Positions 44,522-53,704 are shown, counted from the stretch's first letter. The stretch is 64,000 nucleotides of DNA from Cytophagales bacterium (GCA_017303805.1 JAFLBQ010000009.1:49810-113809), one strand, 5' to 3'. The notes: generated by a model from the sequence alone, not told the origin. Numbers and translations are program-made.

Positions 44522-44607
44522 TACCCGGGACGGGAGTTGAACCCGTACAGATATTACTATCCACAGGATTTTAAGTCCTGCGTGTCTACCAATTCCACCA
44601 CCCGGGC
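44522..44607 (-). tRNA. tRNA-Leu (anticodon UAA)
   Basis: An 86-base cloverleaf on the minus strand: acceptor GCCCGGG/CCCGGGU, D-loop with GGTAGACACG, anticodon stem CAGGA/TCCTG with loop CTTAAAA (anticodon 44571-44573 on plus), a long variable arm as expected of a class II leucine tRNA, and a T-arm with GGTTCAACTCC. CCA is not encoded. It lies downstream of tRNA-Gly, with a terminator between them. Confidence 0.95.
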
Positions 44608-44689
44608 AGACCATTATTACTAAGAACATTTTCACACCTAGGCTTACTGGGCCGCAGTATAAACTTCGGCTGGCAGCTGCGCCCGGCAG

Positions 44690-44726
44690 ATTTAAAAAAT
44701 AACCCCTCTCGTTTGGAGAGGGGTTT
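44690..44726 (-). terminator. Intrinsic terminator after tRNA-Gly
   Basis: On the minus strand AACCCCTCTC and GAGAGGGGTT form a 10-bp stem around a short loop, followed by ATTTTTT. It lies just downstream of tRNA-Gly and upstream of tRNA-Leu, implying separate transcripts or partial readthrough. Confidence 0.8.
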
Positions 44727-44727
44727 T

Positions 44728-44801
<74 letters not shown>

Positions 44802-44817
44802 TTATTTAATGGGACTG

Positions 44818-44847
44818 CAAATTTAATAGCTGGTTTGAGATATACAA
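44818..44847 (-). promoter_or_regulatory. Promoter of tRNA-Gly
   Basis: On the minus strand TTG (44845-44847) and TAAATTTG (44818-44825) are separated by exactly 19 bases, matching the Bacteroidota consensus TTG-N19-TAnnTTTG. The tRNA begins 16 bases further on. Confidence 0.85.
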
Positions 44848-44993
44848 GGTGCTGCAATTTTTTTAAAAAACGGAAGGACTAAATAAAAAGGCAATTAGCC
44901 GGGCCGAAGTCGAGCTCGCGCACGGCCTGCTTCAAAATATTGAAAATGAGAAGCTTGGATCGCGGATAAAACACAAGGTCTGGGAACGTTAAA

Positions 44994-45680
44994 CTACCCC
45001 ACCACAAACCGATACCCCACACCTTTAATGGTAATAATTTCAATGGAGGTATCTTCTTTCAGGTAGTCGCGCAACTTGGTTATGTACACATCCAGATTGC
45101 GCGAATTAAAAAACGAGTCATCGCCCCACACGCGCAGCAAAACCGTTTTGCGTTCTACACTTTGGTTCTTGTGCTCAGCCAGCACTTGCAACAGCATGGC
45201 CTCGCGGTGCGAAAGTTTTTTTACAACTTCTTTTCTGCGCAGTTCGTACCGCTGCGGGGTAAATGTGTAGTCGCCCAGTACTACCGATTCTTTCGGGTTA
45301 CTGCTTAACTTTTGGGTTAGCTGCAGCAGGTTGTTAATGCGCACAATCAGCTCTTCCATGCTAAATGGTTTGCGCAGGTAATCGTTGCCGCCAACTTCAA
45401 AACCTTTTAACAAATCTTCGGTTTGGGTTTTGGCCGTAACAAAAATAATGGGAATCTGGGCGTTGGCCTTTCTGATTTCGGAAGCAAGCGCATAGCCATC
45501 TTTATGCAGCAGCATTACATCCAACACGCAGATCTGCGGGTTAAACTCTTCAAATACGGGCATTACCTGCCGGCCATCGGCCACCATGCGTACTTCAAAG
45601 TCGCGCACTTCCAGGCTTTCTTTTACGATCCTGCCCAGAAAGGGCTCGTCTTCTACGTAGAGGATTTTTACTTTACCCAT
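44994..45680 (-). CDS. OmpR-family response regulator
   Basis: This 228-residue protein has a receiver domain (ILYVEDEPFLG; phosphoacceptor in CVLDVMLLHKDGYAL near residue 52; switch lysine in YLRKPFSMEEL). A winged-helix OmpR/PhoB DNA-binding domain follows (KKLSHREAMLLQVLAEHKNQ, RNLDVYITKLRDYLKED, IKGVGYRFVV). It overlaps the histidine kinase gene by eight bases, so the two are coupled. Divergently placed GLPGLI and outer membrane barrel genes at 47259-50961 are likely targets (inference from context). Confidence 0.97.
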   Translation of the reverse strand: MGKVKILYVEDEPFLGRIVKESLEVRDFEVRMVADGRQVMPVFEEFNPQICVLDVMLLHKDGYALASEIRKANAQIPIIFVTAKTQTEDLLKGFEVGGNDYLRKPFSMEELIVRINNLLQLTQKLSSNPKESVVLGDYTFTPQRYELRRKEVVKKLSHREAMLLQVLAEHKNQSVERKTVLLRVWGDDSFFNSRNLDVYITKLRDYLKEDTSIEIITIKGVGYRFVVG

Positions 45681-47136
45681 TTGTTTTTGGTAGGCGAATG
45701 ATAAACGTGCTACCCTTACCCGGTTCGCTTTGCACGCTAATGGTTCCGCGGTGGCTTTTTATTACGCTCTCCACATAACTTAACCCCAGGCCATAGCCTT
45801 TGGTGGTGTGTACATTGCCGGTAGGCACCCGAAAGAATTTTTCAAAAACTTTTTTGTGAAACTCCGGGGCTATGCCAATGCCGTTGTCTTGAATGAGTAA
45901 CGATACCATGGTTTCTTCTTCTTGCAACTGAACTAAAATGGCCGGGCTAACCGGGCTGTATTTTAACGCGTTGTCCAATAAGTTGTAGATTACGCTGGTA
46001 AGATGCGCTTCTCCACCCGGCACAACAAAATCAGTTCCTTCAAATTGTGTTTGCACCACAACTTCTTGTTTCTCAAATACCAGTTTTAACGAACTCAGCA
46101 CGGTAGTAACTATTTGCTGTAAGTCCACCGGCTCTGCTTTGTAAACTACTCCCTTGTCTTCGAATATAGTGGTCTTTAAAATTTTATCTGTCAGAATGTT
46201 CAGCCGGTTTAATTCGTTGCGGGCAATCTCAAGGTACTCGTTGGTAAGCTCTGGATTGTTTTGAGCTTTAAAATTTTTGATTGCTTCCAGGGCTACACCC
46301 ACCGTTGTTACCGGTGTTTTCAGCTCGTGGGTAATGTTACTTATAAAATCATTTTTTAGCGCCATTAGTTTTTGTTGCGAGCGGATGCTGCGGTACATAA
46401 CTAAGAACGCGAGCGTAGTTATAAGAGTAAGAAACACTGAGAACAGTACCTGGGGTGCAATCTGGCGCAGCAACACCATTCTGAAGTTGGTGATTTTTGC
46501 TGCATACCGGTGTGCCGGATTAAAGCGTACCCACTCGGTATGCAAGGTATTGCTAAAGGTTCGGCTCAGGGGCATATCGTCCCAGTGTGTTTCGTTCATG
46601 CGAAAGCGGCCACTGGCAAAATCAATGCGCGGTGGGCCTTCTTTGGAACTCATTACGTTTATAGATAACGGCAGATTATTTTTTTGAAGCGTAAGTTCGA
46701 AATGATGCCGCAATGTATCGGGCGAAAGCGAATCGGGCGAAAGCTGAATCATGAAGCTACGGCCCGAAGCAAATTGCCGCGCATGCAACCGGCCGGCAAT
46801 GGGCTTTAGAATGTTATCCAGCGTATCGGCTTTAATGGTTGAAGAAATATATACCCGCACTTGCGAGGCCGCGTCTGGTAATTTTTTCCAGGTGCTATCT
46901 AATTTGTTTTGTACTATGGTCACGTTGCTATCGGCCATTACCGGTGAGATGCTCTGTGTAAACAATGAATCGCGCAAAGCAACTACAGTAGTACGGAATA
47001 ACCCGTTTGTTTCTCTGCGTAAATCAAAGTAGGCTCTTTCGTAGGCATTGGTAAGCCACAACGCCTGCAACGCCAGCAGCAAGGCCATGCTGGTGATACT
47101 CAATGCCAGGGTTAAGCGGTTCTTTTTTTGTTTCAC
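45673..47136 (-). CDS. Sensor histidine kinase (HisKA/HATPase)
   Basis: This 487-residue protein probably starts at a GTG (MKQKKNRLTLALS), since no in-frame ATG precedes TM1 (residues 12-30). A periplasmic sensor region spans about 31-235 and TM2 is near 236-258 (VLFSVFLTLITTLAFLVM). The H-box is NDFISNITHELKTPVTTVG, with the N-box YNLLDNALKYSP, the G1-box DNGIGIAP and the G2-box GYGLGLSYV. No HAMP domain is obvious. It is the upstream gene of the kinase/regulator operon. The stimulus is unknown. Confidence 0.96.
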   Translation of the reverse strand: MKQKKNRLTLALSITSMALLLALQALWLTNAYERAYFDLRRETNGLFRTTVVALRDSLFTQSISPVMADSNVTIVQNKLDSTWKKLPDAASQVRVYISSTIKADTLDNILKPIAGRLHARQFASGRSFMIQLSPDSLSPDTLRHHFELTLQKNNLPLSINVMSSKEGPPRIDFASGRFRMNETHWDDMPLSRTFSNTLHTEWVRFNPAHRYAAKITNFRMVLLRQIAPQVLFSVFLTLITTLAFLVMYRSIRSQQKLMALKNDFISNITHELKTPVTTVGVALEAIKNFKAQNNPELTNEYLEIARNELNRLNILTDKILKTTIFEDKGVVYKAEPVDLQQIVTTVLSSLKLVFEKQEVVVQTQFEGTDFVVPGGEAHLTSVIYNLLDNALKYSPVSPAILVQLQEEETMVSLLIQDNGIGIAPEFHKKVFEKFFRVPTGNVHTTKGYGLGLSYVESVIKSHRGTISVQSEPGKGSTFIIRLPKTNG

Positions 47137-47234
47137 TGTACAAAAGTAAGGGTATCGGTGCCAGCCTTGCCGCTTTTTAACCTTAATTAACCTTGATTTT
47201 GGAATTATTAACGGAAGGGGCTAATCATAGCACG

Positions 47235-47242
47235 TACATTTG
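47235..47242 (+). promoter_or_regulatory. Putative -7 promoter element of the GLPGLI gene
   Basis: TACATTTG matches TAnnTTTG and lies 16 bases before the ATG at 47259. The upstream TTG element is not at normal spacing, which would fit dependence on an activator such as the divergent response regulator. Confidence 0.4.
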
Positions 47243-47258
47243 TAACACACAAACCCAC

Positions 47259-48077
47259 ATGAAACTAACAACTGCTATGAAAAAACTAATTCTCCTGCTG
47301 GGCGTTCTGGTATCTATTGCTGCTGCCGAAGTAGTAATGGCACAATCGGGGGTTATTCAATACGAAATGAAGATTAACATGCACCGCAACATTCCGGCCG
47401 AGCGCGATGCTATGAAAGCGATGATTCCGGAATTCCGCACCACCAAACATCAGCTCGTATTTAATGCGTCAGAATCGTACTACAAAACTATTACAGAAGA
47501 TGAAGAGGAACAATTTACTGCGGGCGGTGGTGGCAATGTGCGCATGTCGTTTCGCATGCCCGGCTCCGACATTTACGTTAACCAAAACTCCGGCAAGGTA
47601 ATTTCGCGGCAGGAGCTAACCGGAAAAACGTTCCTTATTATAGACTCGCTTCAAATGGCGCCCTGGAAGTTTGGCGACCAGGTGAAAACCATTGCTGGTT
47701 ACGAATGCCGTATGGCCTACTATACCCGCACCGATACGGTGCGCAGCATGGTAGTAGGCACACCCAACCCACAGAACCCACAGGAAAATCGCCCGCCTCA
47801 GGTGCGCACCAATGAAATTACGGTTTGGTTTACCGATAAGATCCGGCCATTTCTGGGGCCTGAACGGTACAATACGTTACCCGGTGCTGTGCTGGCTTTG
47901 GATATTAACAATGGCGAGCGGGTAATTGTAGCAAAGAGTGTAGAGCTGCGCGACCTGAAGAAGAATGAATTGAAAGAGCCTACCAGCGGCACCAAAGTTA
48001 CACAGGCCGAATTCAGAAAGTTGATGGAAGAACAGATGAAGCAGATGGGGGGCCGGGGTATGATGTTTCGGAATTAG
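47259..48077 (+). CDS. GLPGLI family protein
   Basis: This 272-residue exported protein starts at MKLTTAMKKLILLLGVLVSI (a second start MKKLILLL is 18 bases on). The signal peptide ends VVMAQ. The mature part follows the GLPGLI family: SGVIQYEMKINMHRNIP, then KTIAGYECRMAYYT, ITVWFTDKIRPFLGPERYNT and the near-diagnostic LPGAVLALDIN (in place of GLPGLIL). The methionine/glycine-rich tail QMKQMGGRGMMFRN resembles the tail of the next gene's product. GLPGLI proteins are commonly paired with outer membrane barrels, as here. The role is unknown. Confidence 0.92.
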   Translation: MKLTTAMKKLILLLGVLVSIAAAEVVMAQSGVIQYEMKINMHRNIPAERDAMKAMIPEFRTTKHQLVFNASESYYKTITEDEEEQFTAGGGGNVRMSFRMPGSDIYVNQNSGKVISRQELTGKTFLIIDSLQMAPWKFGDQVKTIAGYECRMAYYTRTDTVRSMVVGTPNPQNPQENRPPQVRTNEITVWFTDKIRPFLGPERYNTLPGAVLALDINNGERVIVAKSVELRDLKKNELKEPTSGTKVTQAEFRKLMEEQMKQMGGRGMMFRN

Positions 48078-48153
48078 AATTTCAAAATAAAGTTGGATTT
48101 TATAAAAGCTCCTTTAACAGGAGGATGGGATAATTACGCAAAAAAAATAAACA

Positions 48154-50961
48154 ATGAAGAAGATTTTACTGGTGATGTTAATGAGTGTGGCGGTGGGCGC
48201 CCAGGCACAAAAGTTTTCGATTAAAGGCCAGGTTACCGATACCCTCGCGGCCCCGCTGCCTTCCACTACGGTAATGTTGCTTAACTCAAAAGATTCCACG
48301 TTGGTAAATTTTGGGGTGAGTGATCTGAAAGGTTTTTTCGAAATAAAGAATGTAAACAAAGGCGAGTACTTGCTAAAGGTAACATTTGTTGGTTTTGGTA
48401 GTTACCTGCAGCGAATTGTTACACCTGCCGAAGGCAATATTGTAGAGGTTGGCAAAATAAAGCTGGCTCCTCAAACCAAAGAGTTAGATGCGGTGGTAAT
48501 TAAAGGTGAAAAGAATCCGGTAACTGTAAAGAAAGATACCATCGAGTTTAACGCAGGTTCTTTCAAAACCAAAACCAATGCAAATGTGGAAGACTTATTG
48601 AAAACGATGCCGGGTATTGAGGTGGAAACCGATGGCACCGTGCGTGCACAGGGCGAACAGGTACAGCGCGTGTTGGTAGATGGCCGCGAGTTTTTTGGGC
48701 GCGATCCGAAACTGGCCACCCGCAACCTGCCAGCCGATGCAGTGGATAAAGTGCAGGTGTTTGATCGTAAGTCAGACAACGCGCAGTTTACTGGCATTGA
48801 TGATGGCCAACGCGAAAAGACAATTAACCTGGAACTGAAAGAAGAAAAACGTAACGGAGCCTTTGGTAACCTGATGGCCGGGGCCGGTACCAACGATCGT
48901 TTTCAGGCCTCGGCAAGCATCAACAAATTCGCTAAAGGCCAACAGCTTTCTTTTTTGGGAATGGGAAATAACATTAACGAACAAGGTTTTTCTATTGGCG
49001 ACTTCATGAGCTTTTCGGGCGGTGCTCAAGCTTTTGGAGGCGGTGGAGGCGGGGCCCGCACCGTAACAGTTACTTCGAATAACAATTCCAATTCCTCTTC
49101 GGGTGGCCCTGCAATTAATTTTGGTGGGCGGCAGAGTGGAATTATGACCAACTATGCGGGCGGCATCAACTTTAATAAGGATTTAAACAAAGACACCAAG
49201 CTCACCTCAAGTTACTTTTATAATTACCTCGATCGTAATGTAAGCACCTCGCTTAACCGCATTAACACCTTGCCAAACATGGGCGAGTATAATTTTAACC
49301 AGGAAAGCCGCCAGCTCAGCAACAACGAAAATCATCGTGGCACACTCATGATCGATCATAACATCGATTCAGCCAACTCGATACGAGCCACGGCTAACGC
49401 ATCGTTTACACAATCCGAGTCGAACACGTTAAGCCAAAGCAAAACCATGACCCTTGGCAACACGGCTGTGCAAAATGAGAGCGTGCGGCTTGCACACAAC
49501 GACCAAACCTCAAAAAACCTGAATGCAAGTGTGCTATGGCGCCATCGATTTGCCAAAAAGGGAAGATCGTTTTCTACCAATGTTACACTTGGGTTATCGG
49601 GCAACGATAGCGAAGGTTCACAAAACACCACCAACACCTATACCCAACAAGGTACCGAGCAAAAAATTGATCAGACCAACACGCAGGCAACGCAAAACCA
49701 AAGCCTGGGTACCTCGGTGTCTTTTACCGAACCGTTGGGTGGCAGGAAGTACATGGAAGCGAATTACAATTTCTCAACTAATCGCAACGAGGTGAACCGG
49801 CAGGTTTTTGATTGGGAAAATGGAGGCCCGGTTTTTAATACAGGACTGAGTAATCAATACACCAGCAATTATGTGTACAACCGGCCCGGTTTAAACTTTA
49901 GAATGAATCGCGACAAGTTCAGCATAACCACCGGGCTCAGCTACCAGATGACTTCCCTTACCGGAAACCTGAAGTTGCACCAGGTTACCATTAATCAGAA
50001 GTTTGATAACCTGTTACCCGTGGCGCGCTTCAATTACGACTTCAGCACGTTTAAGCATCTACGATTCGATTATGAAACGTCTATGCAGGAGCCCTCTATT
50101 CAACAGTTGCAACCTATTGTGGACAATAGCGATCCGCTTAACATCTCAATGGGGAATCCTGATTTAAAACCCGCTTACACCCATCGTATCAATACAAACT
50201 ACACAGCATTTAATCCGGCCAAGTTTATGAACTTGTTTGCGTTTATTAATGCTTCGTATATGAAAAACGCAATCGTTAATTCGCAATCGGTTAACGATAG
50301 CCTGGTGCGCACCACCAAGCCTGTAAACGTGAAAAGTGCGCAAAGCATTAATGCAAATGTTAATGCCGGGTTCCCTATAAAAAAATTGAACAGTCGTTTT
50401 AATATTGGCCCTACGGCCTCACTCTCCGAAAGTATTTCAGTGCTGAACGAACTTGAAAATCATGTGCGCAGCAGAACCCTGGGTGGCACAGCACGCTATA
50501 ATTTTACCTATAAAGAAGTTGTTATTTTTGATGTGAGTGCCAACTTCAGCAAGCAACTCACCAGGTACGATTTCAACACGCCCGATCAGGAATATTTTAA
50601 CCAGACGTACCGGTCGGAGCTAAATCTTAATTTCACCAAGCGGTCGGCTTTTAATACCAGCTTCGATTACCTGATTTATACCAGCACCACCAGCGACTTC
50701 AGGCAGACTATACCATTCTGGAATATGTCCGTATCGCGATTTGTGCTAAAGAATAATGCCGGTGAAATTAAAGTGGGAGTGAATAATCTTTTGGATCAAA
50801 GCAACAGCGTAACCCAATCAACCGGTGAAAACTACGTGCAACAACAGGTTGCCAACAACCTGGGGCGCTACTACATGGTAAGCTTTACGTATGCTCTTAA
50901 TAAACATTTAAACCCGATGGGCGGGGGGCGCAGAGGGATGCGCATGATTATTGGCGGTTAA
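48154..50961 (+). CDS. TonB-receptor-like outer membrane beta-barrel protein
   Basis: This 935-residue protein has a signal peptide (MKKILLVMLMSVAVGAQAQ). A carboxypeptidase-regulatory-like domain spans residues 20-110 (SIKGQVTDTLAAPLPSTTVM). A plug-like domain follows (NVEDLLKTMPGIEVETDGT, GEQVQRVLVDGREFFGRDP). The rest is a long beta-barrel (family OMP_beta-barrel). No TonB box is evident. A glycine/serine-rich stretch lies near residues 290-325. The end GGGRRGMRMIIGG echoes the GLPGLI tail. It is 76 bases after the GLPGLI gene, so co-transcription is likely. The substrate is unknown. Confidence 0.92.
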   Translation: MKKILLVMLMSVAVGAQAQKFSIKGQVTDTLAAPLPSTTVMLLNSKDSTLVNFGVSDLKGFFEIKNVNKGEYLLKVTFVGFGSYLQRIVTPAEGNIVEVGKIKLAPQTKELDAVVIKGEKNPVTVKKDTIEFNAGSFKTKTNANVEDLLKTMPGIEVETDGTVRAQGEQVQRVLVDGREFFGRDPKLATRNLPADAVDKVQVFDRKSDNAQFTGIDDGQREKTINLELKEEKRNGAFGNLMAGAGTNDRFQASASINKFAKGQQLSFLGMGNNINEQGFSIGDFMSFSGGAQAFGGGGGGARTVTVTSNNNSNSSSGGPAINFGGRQSGIMTNYAGGINFNKDLNKDTKLTSSYFYNYLDRNVSTSLNRINTLPNMGEYNFNQESRQLSNNENHRGTLMIDHNIDSANSIRATANASFTQSESNTLSQSKTMTLGNTAVQNESVRLAHNDQTSKNLNASVLWRHRFAKKGRSFSTNVTLGLSGNDSEGSQNTTNTYTQQGTEQKIDQTNTQATQNQSLGTSVSFTEPLGGRKYMEANYNFSTNRNEVNRQVFDWENGGPVFNTGLSNQYTSNYVYNRPGLNFRMNRDKFSITTGLSYQMTSLTGNLKLHQVTINQKFDNLLPVARFNYDFSTFKHLRFDYETSMQEPSIQQLQPIVDNSDPLNISMGNPDLKPAYTHRINTNYTAFNPAKFMNLFAFINASYMKNAIVNSQSVNDSLVRTTKPVNVKSAQSINANVNAGFPIKKLNSRFNIGPTASLSESISVLNELENHVRSRTLGGTARYNFTYKEVVIFDVSANFSKQLTRYDFNTPDQEYFNQTYRSELNLNFTKRSAFNTSFDYLIYTSTTSDFRQTIPFWNMSVSRFVLKNNAGEIKVGVNNLLDQSNSVTQSTGENYVQQQVANNLGRYYMVSFTYALNKHLNPMGGGRRGMRMIIGG

Positions 50962-51100
50962 AAGAAATTAACGGATCGGCAGCTTGCAACCAGTTTGGTT
51001 GGTGAAGTAGAATGGCAGGCTGCCGAATACCGTTACCTGGTTACTAATAAAAACCGCGCGCGACTAAATAACAACACGCGCAATCCGGCTATCTTGCGGC

Positions 51101-52006
51101 ATGAAGTTGTTACTTTACTTAGTGCTGGTTAGTAGTTCGGTTGTTGCCCAAACCTATACACCCCGATTTGATGTGCAGGGCCACCGTGGGGCCCGCGGGC
51201 TCATGCCGGAAAATACAATCCCGGCATTTTTATATGGACTTGATTCGGGTGTTACAACTATTGAATTAGATCTGGCCGTAACAAAAGACAATCAACTGGT
51301 GGTTTCGCACGAGCCGTGGATGGCCGCAGCCATTTGTCTTTCACCCCAGGGCGACACTCTTAAGGCAAAAGACGAGCGTAAGTTTAACATCTACAAAATG
51401 ACTTATGCCGAAGTAAAGCAATGGGATTGTGGTTCGCTCGGCAACGAAAAATTTCCGCAACAAAAAAAGCAACCCTGTGCCAAGCCATTGCTGCGCGATG
51501 TAATAGCAGCCGTAGAAGATCACATTCGCAGCCATACCCGCTACGAAGTAGATTATAACATAGAGATAAAAAGTCTGCCCGAAGGCGATGGCAAGTTTCA
51601 TCCAAAGCCTGAAGTATTTTCGGAATTGGTATATAAGCTGGTGGATGAGTACCTGCCATGGGATCGCGTAATCATTCAGTCGTTCGATTTCAGGGTGTTA
51701 AGATACTGGCACGAAAAATATCCGGAAGTGCGACTGGCAGCCTTGGTTGAAAATAAAAAATCGGTAGCAGAAAATCTTGACGATCTTGGATTTACACCTT
51801 CTATTTACAGTCCGTATTTTAAGTTGCTTACCCGCGAGGATGTATCAACCCTGCATCAGAAAAAATTGCGGGTAATACCGTGGACGGTGAATGAAGAAAA
51901 AGATATGTTATCCGTAAAGGGAATGGATGTAGATGGCTTTATTACCGATTATCCTGATCGGGCAGCCAAATTTAAGCGCACTTTGAATCTGAGGAAACAG
52001 CGTTAG
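51101..52006 (+). CDS. Glycerophosphodiester phosphodiesterase, exported
   Basis: This 301-residue TIM-barrel enzyme has a signal peptide (ending SSSVVAQ). GDPD motifs are intact: QGHRGARGLMPENTIPAF (His near 28, Arg, Glu), TTIELDLAVTKDNQLVVSHE (Glu-x-Asp and the second histidine), then IEIKSLP and ITDYPDRA. It hydrolyses glycerophosphodiesters to glycerol-3-phosphate and an alcohol in the periplasm. It appears monocistronic, following a repeat-rich gap of about 140 bases with an imperfect CGGCAGC/GCTGCCG hairpin. Confidence 0.95.
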   Translation: MKLLLYLVLVSSSVVAQTYTPRFDVQGHRGARGLMPENTIPAFLYGLDSGVTTIELDLAVTKDNQLVVSHEPWMAAAICLSPQGDTLKAKDERKFNIYKMTYAEVKQWDCGSLGNEKFPQQKKQPCAKPLLRDVIAAVEDHIRSHTRYEVDYNIEIKSLPEGDGKFHPKPEVFSELVYKLVDEYLPWDRVIIQSFDFRVLRYWHEKYPEVRLAALVENKKSVAENLDDLGFTPSIYSPYFKLLTREDVSTLHQKKLRVIPWTVNEEKDMLSVKGMDVDGFITDYPDRAAKFKRTLNLRKQR

Positions 52007-52058
52007 ACCGTTTCAACTTTTAATTTTATCATTGCAACTGTTTTAAAATCCACACCTA

Positions 52059-53078
52059 ATGCCAGCAACCAGCAACCAGCCACCAGCCACCCATTACGAT
52101 GTGTACGGAGTAGGAAATGCCCTGGTAGATATTGTTACCGAAGTAGATCTTGATTTCTTTGAAAAGAATGAAGTAGAGAAAGGCTTAATGACCTTGGTGG
52201 ATGAGAAGCGGCAATTGCACCTGATGCAAGCCATTGATATGAAGCGGAGTAAAATGTCGGGCGGAGGATCAGCGGCCAACAGCATGGTGGCTGTAAATCA
52301 GTTTGGAGGTAAAAGTTTTTATTCGTGCCTGGTGGCGAAAGACGAGCTGGGAAAATTTTTTCTCGATGACCTGAAGCGCAATGGCGTTGATACCAATCTA
52401 ACACACGAAGATTGTCCGCAAGGGCACTCGGGCCGTTGCCTTGTAATGACCACTTCAGATGCGGAGCGCACACTCAACACTTTTTTGGGTGTAAGTTCTT
52501 TTCTTTCTCCTGAGCACCTGGATGACCGCGCGATTAAAAACTCCACGTATGTGTACCTCGAAGGCTACCTTGTTGCCAGCCCAAAAGGATTGGAGGCGAT
52601 GAAGGAAGCCAAGAAGATTGCCGAGAAAAATAAAGTGAGCACGGCCCTCACATTTTCCGATCCCAGCATGGTGAAATATTTTTCTTCGCAAATGGAAGAA
52701 ATAGTAGGAGCAAGTGTGGATTTGCTTTTTTGTAATGAAGAAGAAGCCATGATTTTTACCGAAACAAATACTGTAACCGAAGCCCGCGAAAAACTAAAAC
52801 AAGTAGCCAAGCGCTTTGCCATTACACTGGGAGCCAACGGAGCGTTGATTTACGATGGAGATACGTTTATTCAGATAGAGCCTTACAAGGTTCGGGCTAT
52901 TGATACCAACGGTGCAGGCGATATGTTCTCAGGTGCTTTTCTATATGGAATAACCCACGGCCACAGTTATGCCGAAGCGGGGAAACTGGCTTCGCTTGCG
53001 TCTTCTAAAGTAGTGGCGCAATGGGGGCCGCGGCTACAGCCCGAGCAAATGAAGAAGGTTTTGGGGGATTTGGTGTAG
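52059..53078 (+). CDS. PfkB family carbohydrate kinase (adenosine kinase-like)
   Basis: This 339-residue PfkB kinase has the N-terminal YGVGNALVDIVTEVD (substrate aspartate), SGGGSAANSM near residue 69, and the C-terminal DTNGAGDMFSGAFLYG, whose aspartate is the catalytic base in PfkB signature 2. Closest in pattern to adenosine kinases, which phosphorylate adenosine to AMP; ribokinase-type substrates cannot be ruled out. The first dozen residues (MPATSNQPPATH) are encoded by a CCAGCAACCAGC repeat and look acquired. The 3' end is duplicated at 53705, beyond the toxin-antitoxin genes. Confidence 0.92.
   Translation: MPATSNQPPATHYDVYGVGNALVDIVTEVDLDFFEKNEVEKGLMTLVDEKRQLHLMQAIDMKRSKMSGGGSAANSMVAVNQFGGKSFYSCLVAKDELGKFFLDDLKRNGVDTNLTHEDCPQGHSGRCLVMTTSDAERTLNTFLGVSSFLSPEHLDDRAIKNSTYVYLEGYLVASPKGLEAMKEAKKIAEKNKVSTALTFSDPSMVKYFSSQMEEIVGASVDLLFCNEEEAMIFTETNTVTEAREKLKQVAKRFAITLGANGALIYDGDTFIQIEPYKVRAIDTNGAGDMFSGAFLYGITHGHSYAEAGKLASLASSKVVAQWGPRLQPEQMKKVLGDLV
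53037..53078 (+). repeat. Direct repeat, left copy (3' end of kinase gene)
   Basis: CAGCC...GCAAATGAAGAAGG and the following bases to the kinase stop codon recur at 53705-53745 with a few differences and one missing base. Here they encode the authentic C-terminus (QMKKVLGDLV). The two copies bracket the ParD/ParE module. Confidence 0.75.
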
Positions 53079-53106
53079 AAGCATAGGCTTTTAGCACTAA
53101 AAACCG

Positions 53107-53137
53107 TTTGTGAAGGTACCAGAAATTGGTATATTTG
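53107..53137 (+). promoter_or_regulatory. Promoter of the ParD/ParE operon
   Basis: TTTG (53107-53110) and TATATTTG (53130-53137) are 19 bases apart, a full Bacteroidota promoter. An inverted repeat GTAT-ATTTGA-ATAC overlaps the -7 element and could be the antitoxin operator. The promoter position rules out the earlier in-frame start at 53110. Confidence 0.8.
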
Positions 53138-53157
53138 AATACATAAGAATTATAAAG

Positions 53158-53406
53158 ATGGCAAAGAATACTTCAATTTTATTGGGTGATTATTTTGACT
53201 CCTATATCAGCACCCAGGTTGAGTCCGGTCGCTATTCTTCCGCGAGTGAAGTGGTGCGAGCTGCGCTTCGGCTTTTTGAAGAAGAGCAAAAAAGAAGAAC
53301 AGAGTTAATAAATGAACTTCAAAAAGGTGAAAAGTCAGGTTGGGTTAAGAAATTTGATAGAAAAATCTTCTTGAAAAATCTTCATAAAAAATATTCAGGA
53401 AAGTGA
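53158..53406 (+). CDS. ParD-like antitoxin (ribbon-helix-helix)
   Basis: This 82-residue protein opens MAKNTSILLGDYFDSYISTQ and continues with VESGRYSSASEVVRAALRLF, the ribbon-helix-helix DNA-binding unit of ParD/CopG-type antitoxins (residues 5-45). The charged C-terminal half (EEEQKRRTELINELQKGEKS) is the toxin-binding arm. Antitoxins of this type bind their own promoter, where an inverted repeat is visible. The stop codon overlaps the toxin's GTG start by four bases. Confidence 0.92.
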   Translation: MAKNTSILLGDYFDSYISTQVESGRYSSASEVVRAALRLFEEEQKRRTELINELQKGEKSGWVKKFDRKIFLKNLHKKYSGK

Positions 53407-53696
53407 GCTATAAAATCAGCGTTAAGGCCGCTGAAGACATTGATAAAATTTGGTGGTACACAGTTCAAAAGTGGTCTATAGAGCAAGCGGACCGGTATGT
53501 AAATCTTATTTTTGATGAGATAGAATATGTTTCGAAGAATTCGACTCAGGGTAGAGATTTTAGTCACATCAGGAAAAACTACCGATGTTCGAAGGTAAAA
53601 TCACACTTGATTTTTTACAAAATCACTGAAGAAGGAATAGAAGTTATAAGAGTATTGCATCAACGCATGGATGTAGAAGGCAGATTGATTGAATAA
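53403..53696 (+). CDS. ParE/RelE-superfamily toxin
   Basis: This 97-residue protein starts at GTG (53403-53405), overlapping the antitoxin stop (GTGA). SYKISVKAAEDIDKIWWYT begins the RelE/ParE fold; SKNSTQGRDFSHIRKNYRC, SHLIFYKITEEGIEVIRVLH and the closing QRMDVEGRL are typical ParE features (residues 45-95). ParE toxins poison DNA gyrase, RelE relatives cut mRNA; the pairing with a ParD-like antitoxin and the HLIFYKI / RVLHQRMD pattern favour ParE. Confidence 0.92.
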   Translation: MSYKISVKAAEDIDKIWWYTVQKWSIEQADRYVNLIFDEIEYVSKNSTQGRDFSHIRKNYRCSKVKSHLIFYKITEEGIEVIRVLHQRMDVEGRLIE

Positions 53697-53704
53697 CTCC
53701 GCTT

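Noticed and set aside
44861-44990. A start-less plus-strand frame reading GLNKKAISRAEVELAHGLLQ to KVWER-stop
   Set aside because: It could be a protein remnant, but there is no start, no recognised family and an upstream stop; too short to support.
51090-51097. TATCTTGC as promoter of the glycerophosphodiesterase gene
   Set aside because: It lacks the third T of TAnnTTTG, has no TTG at proper spacing and would leave almost no leader before the ATG.
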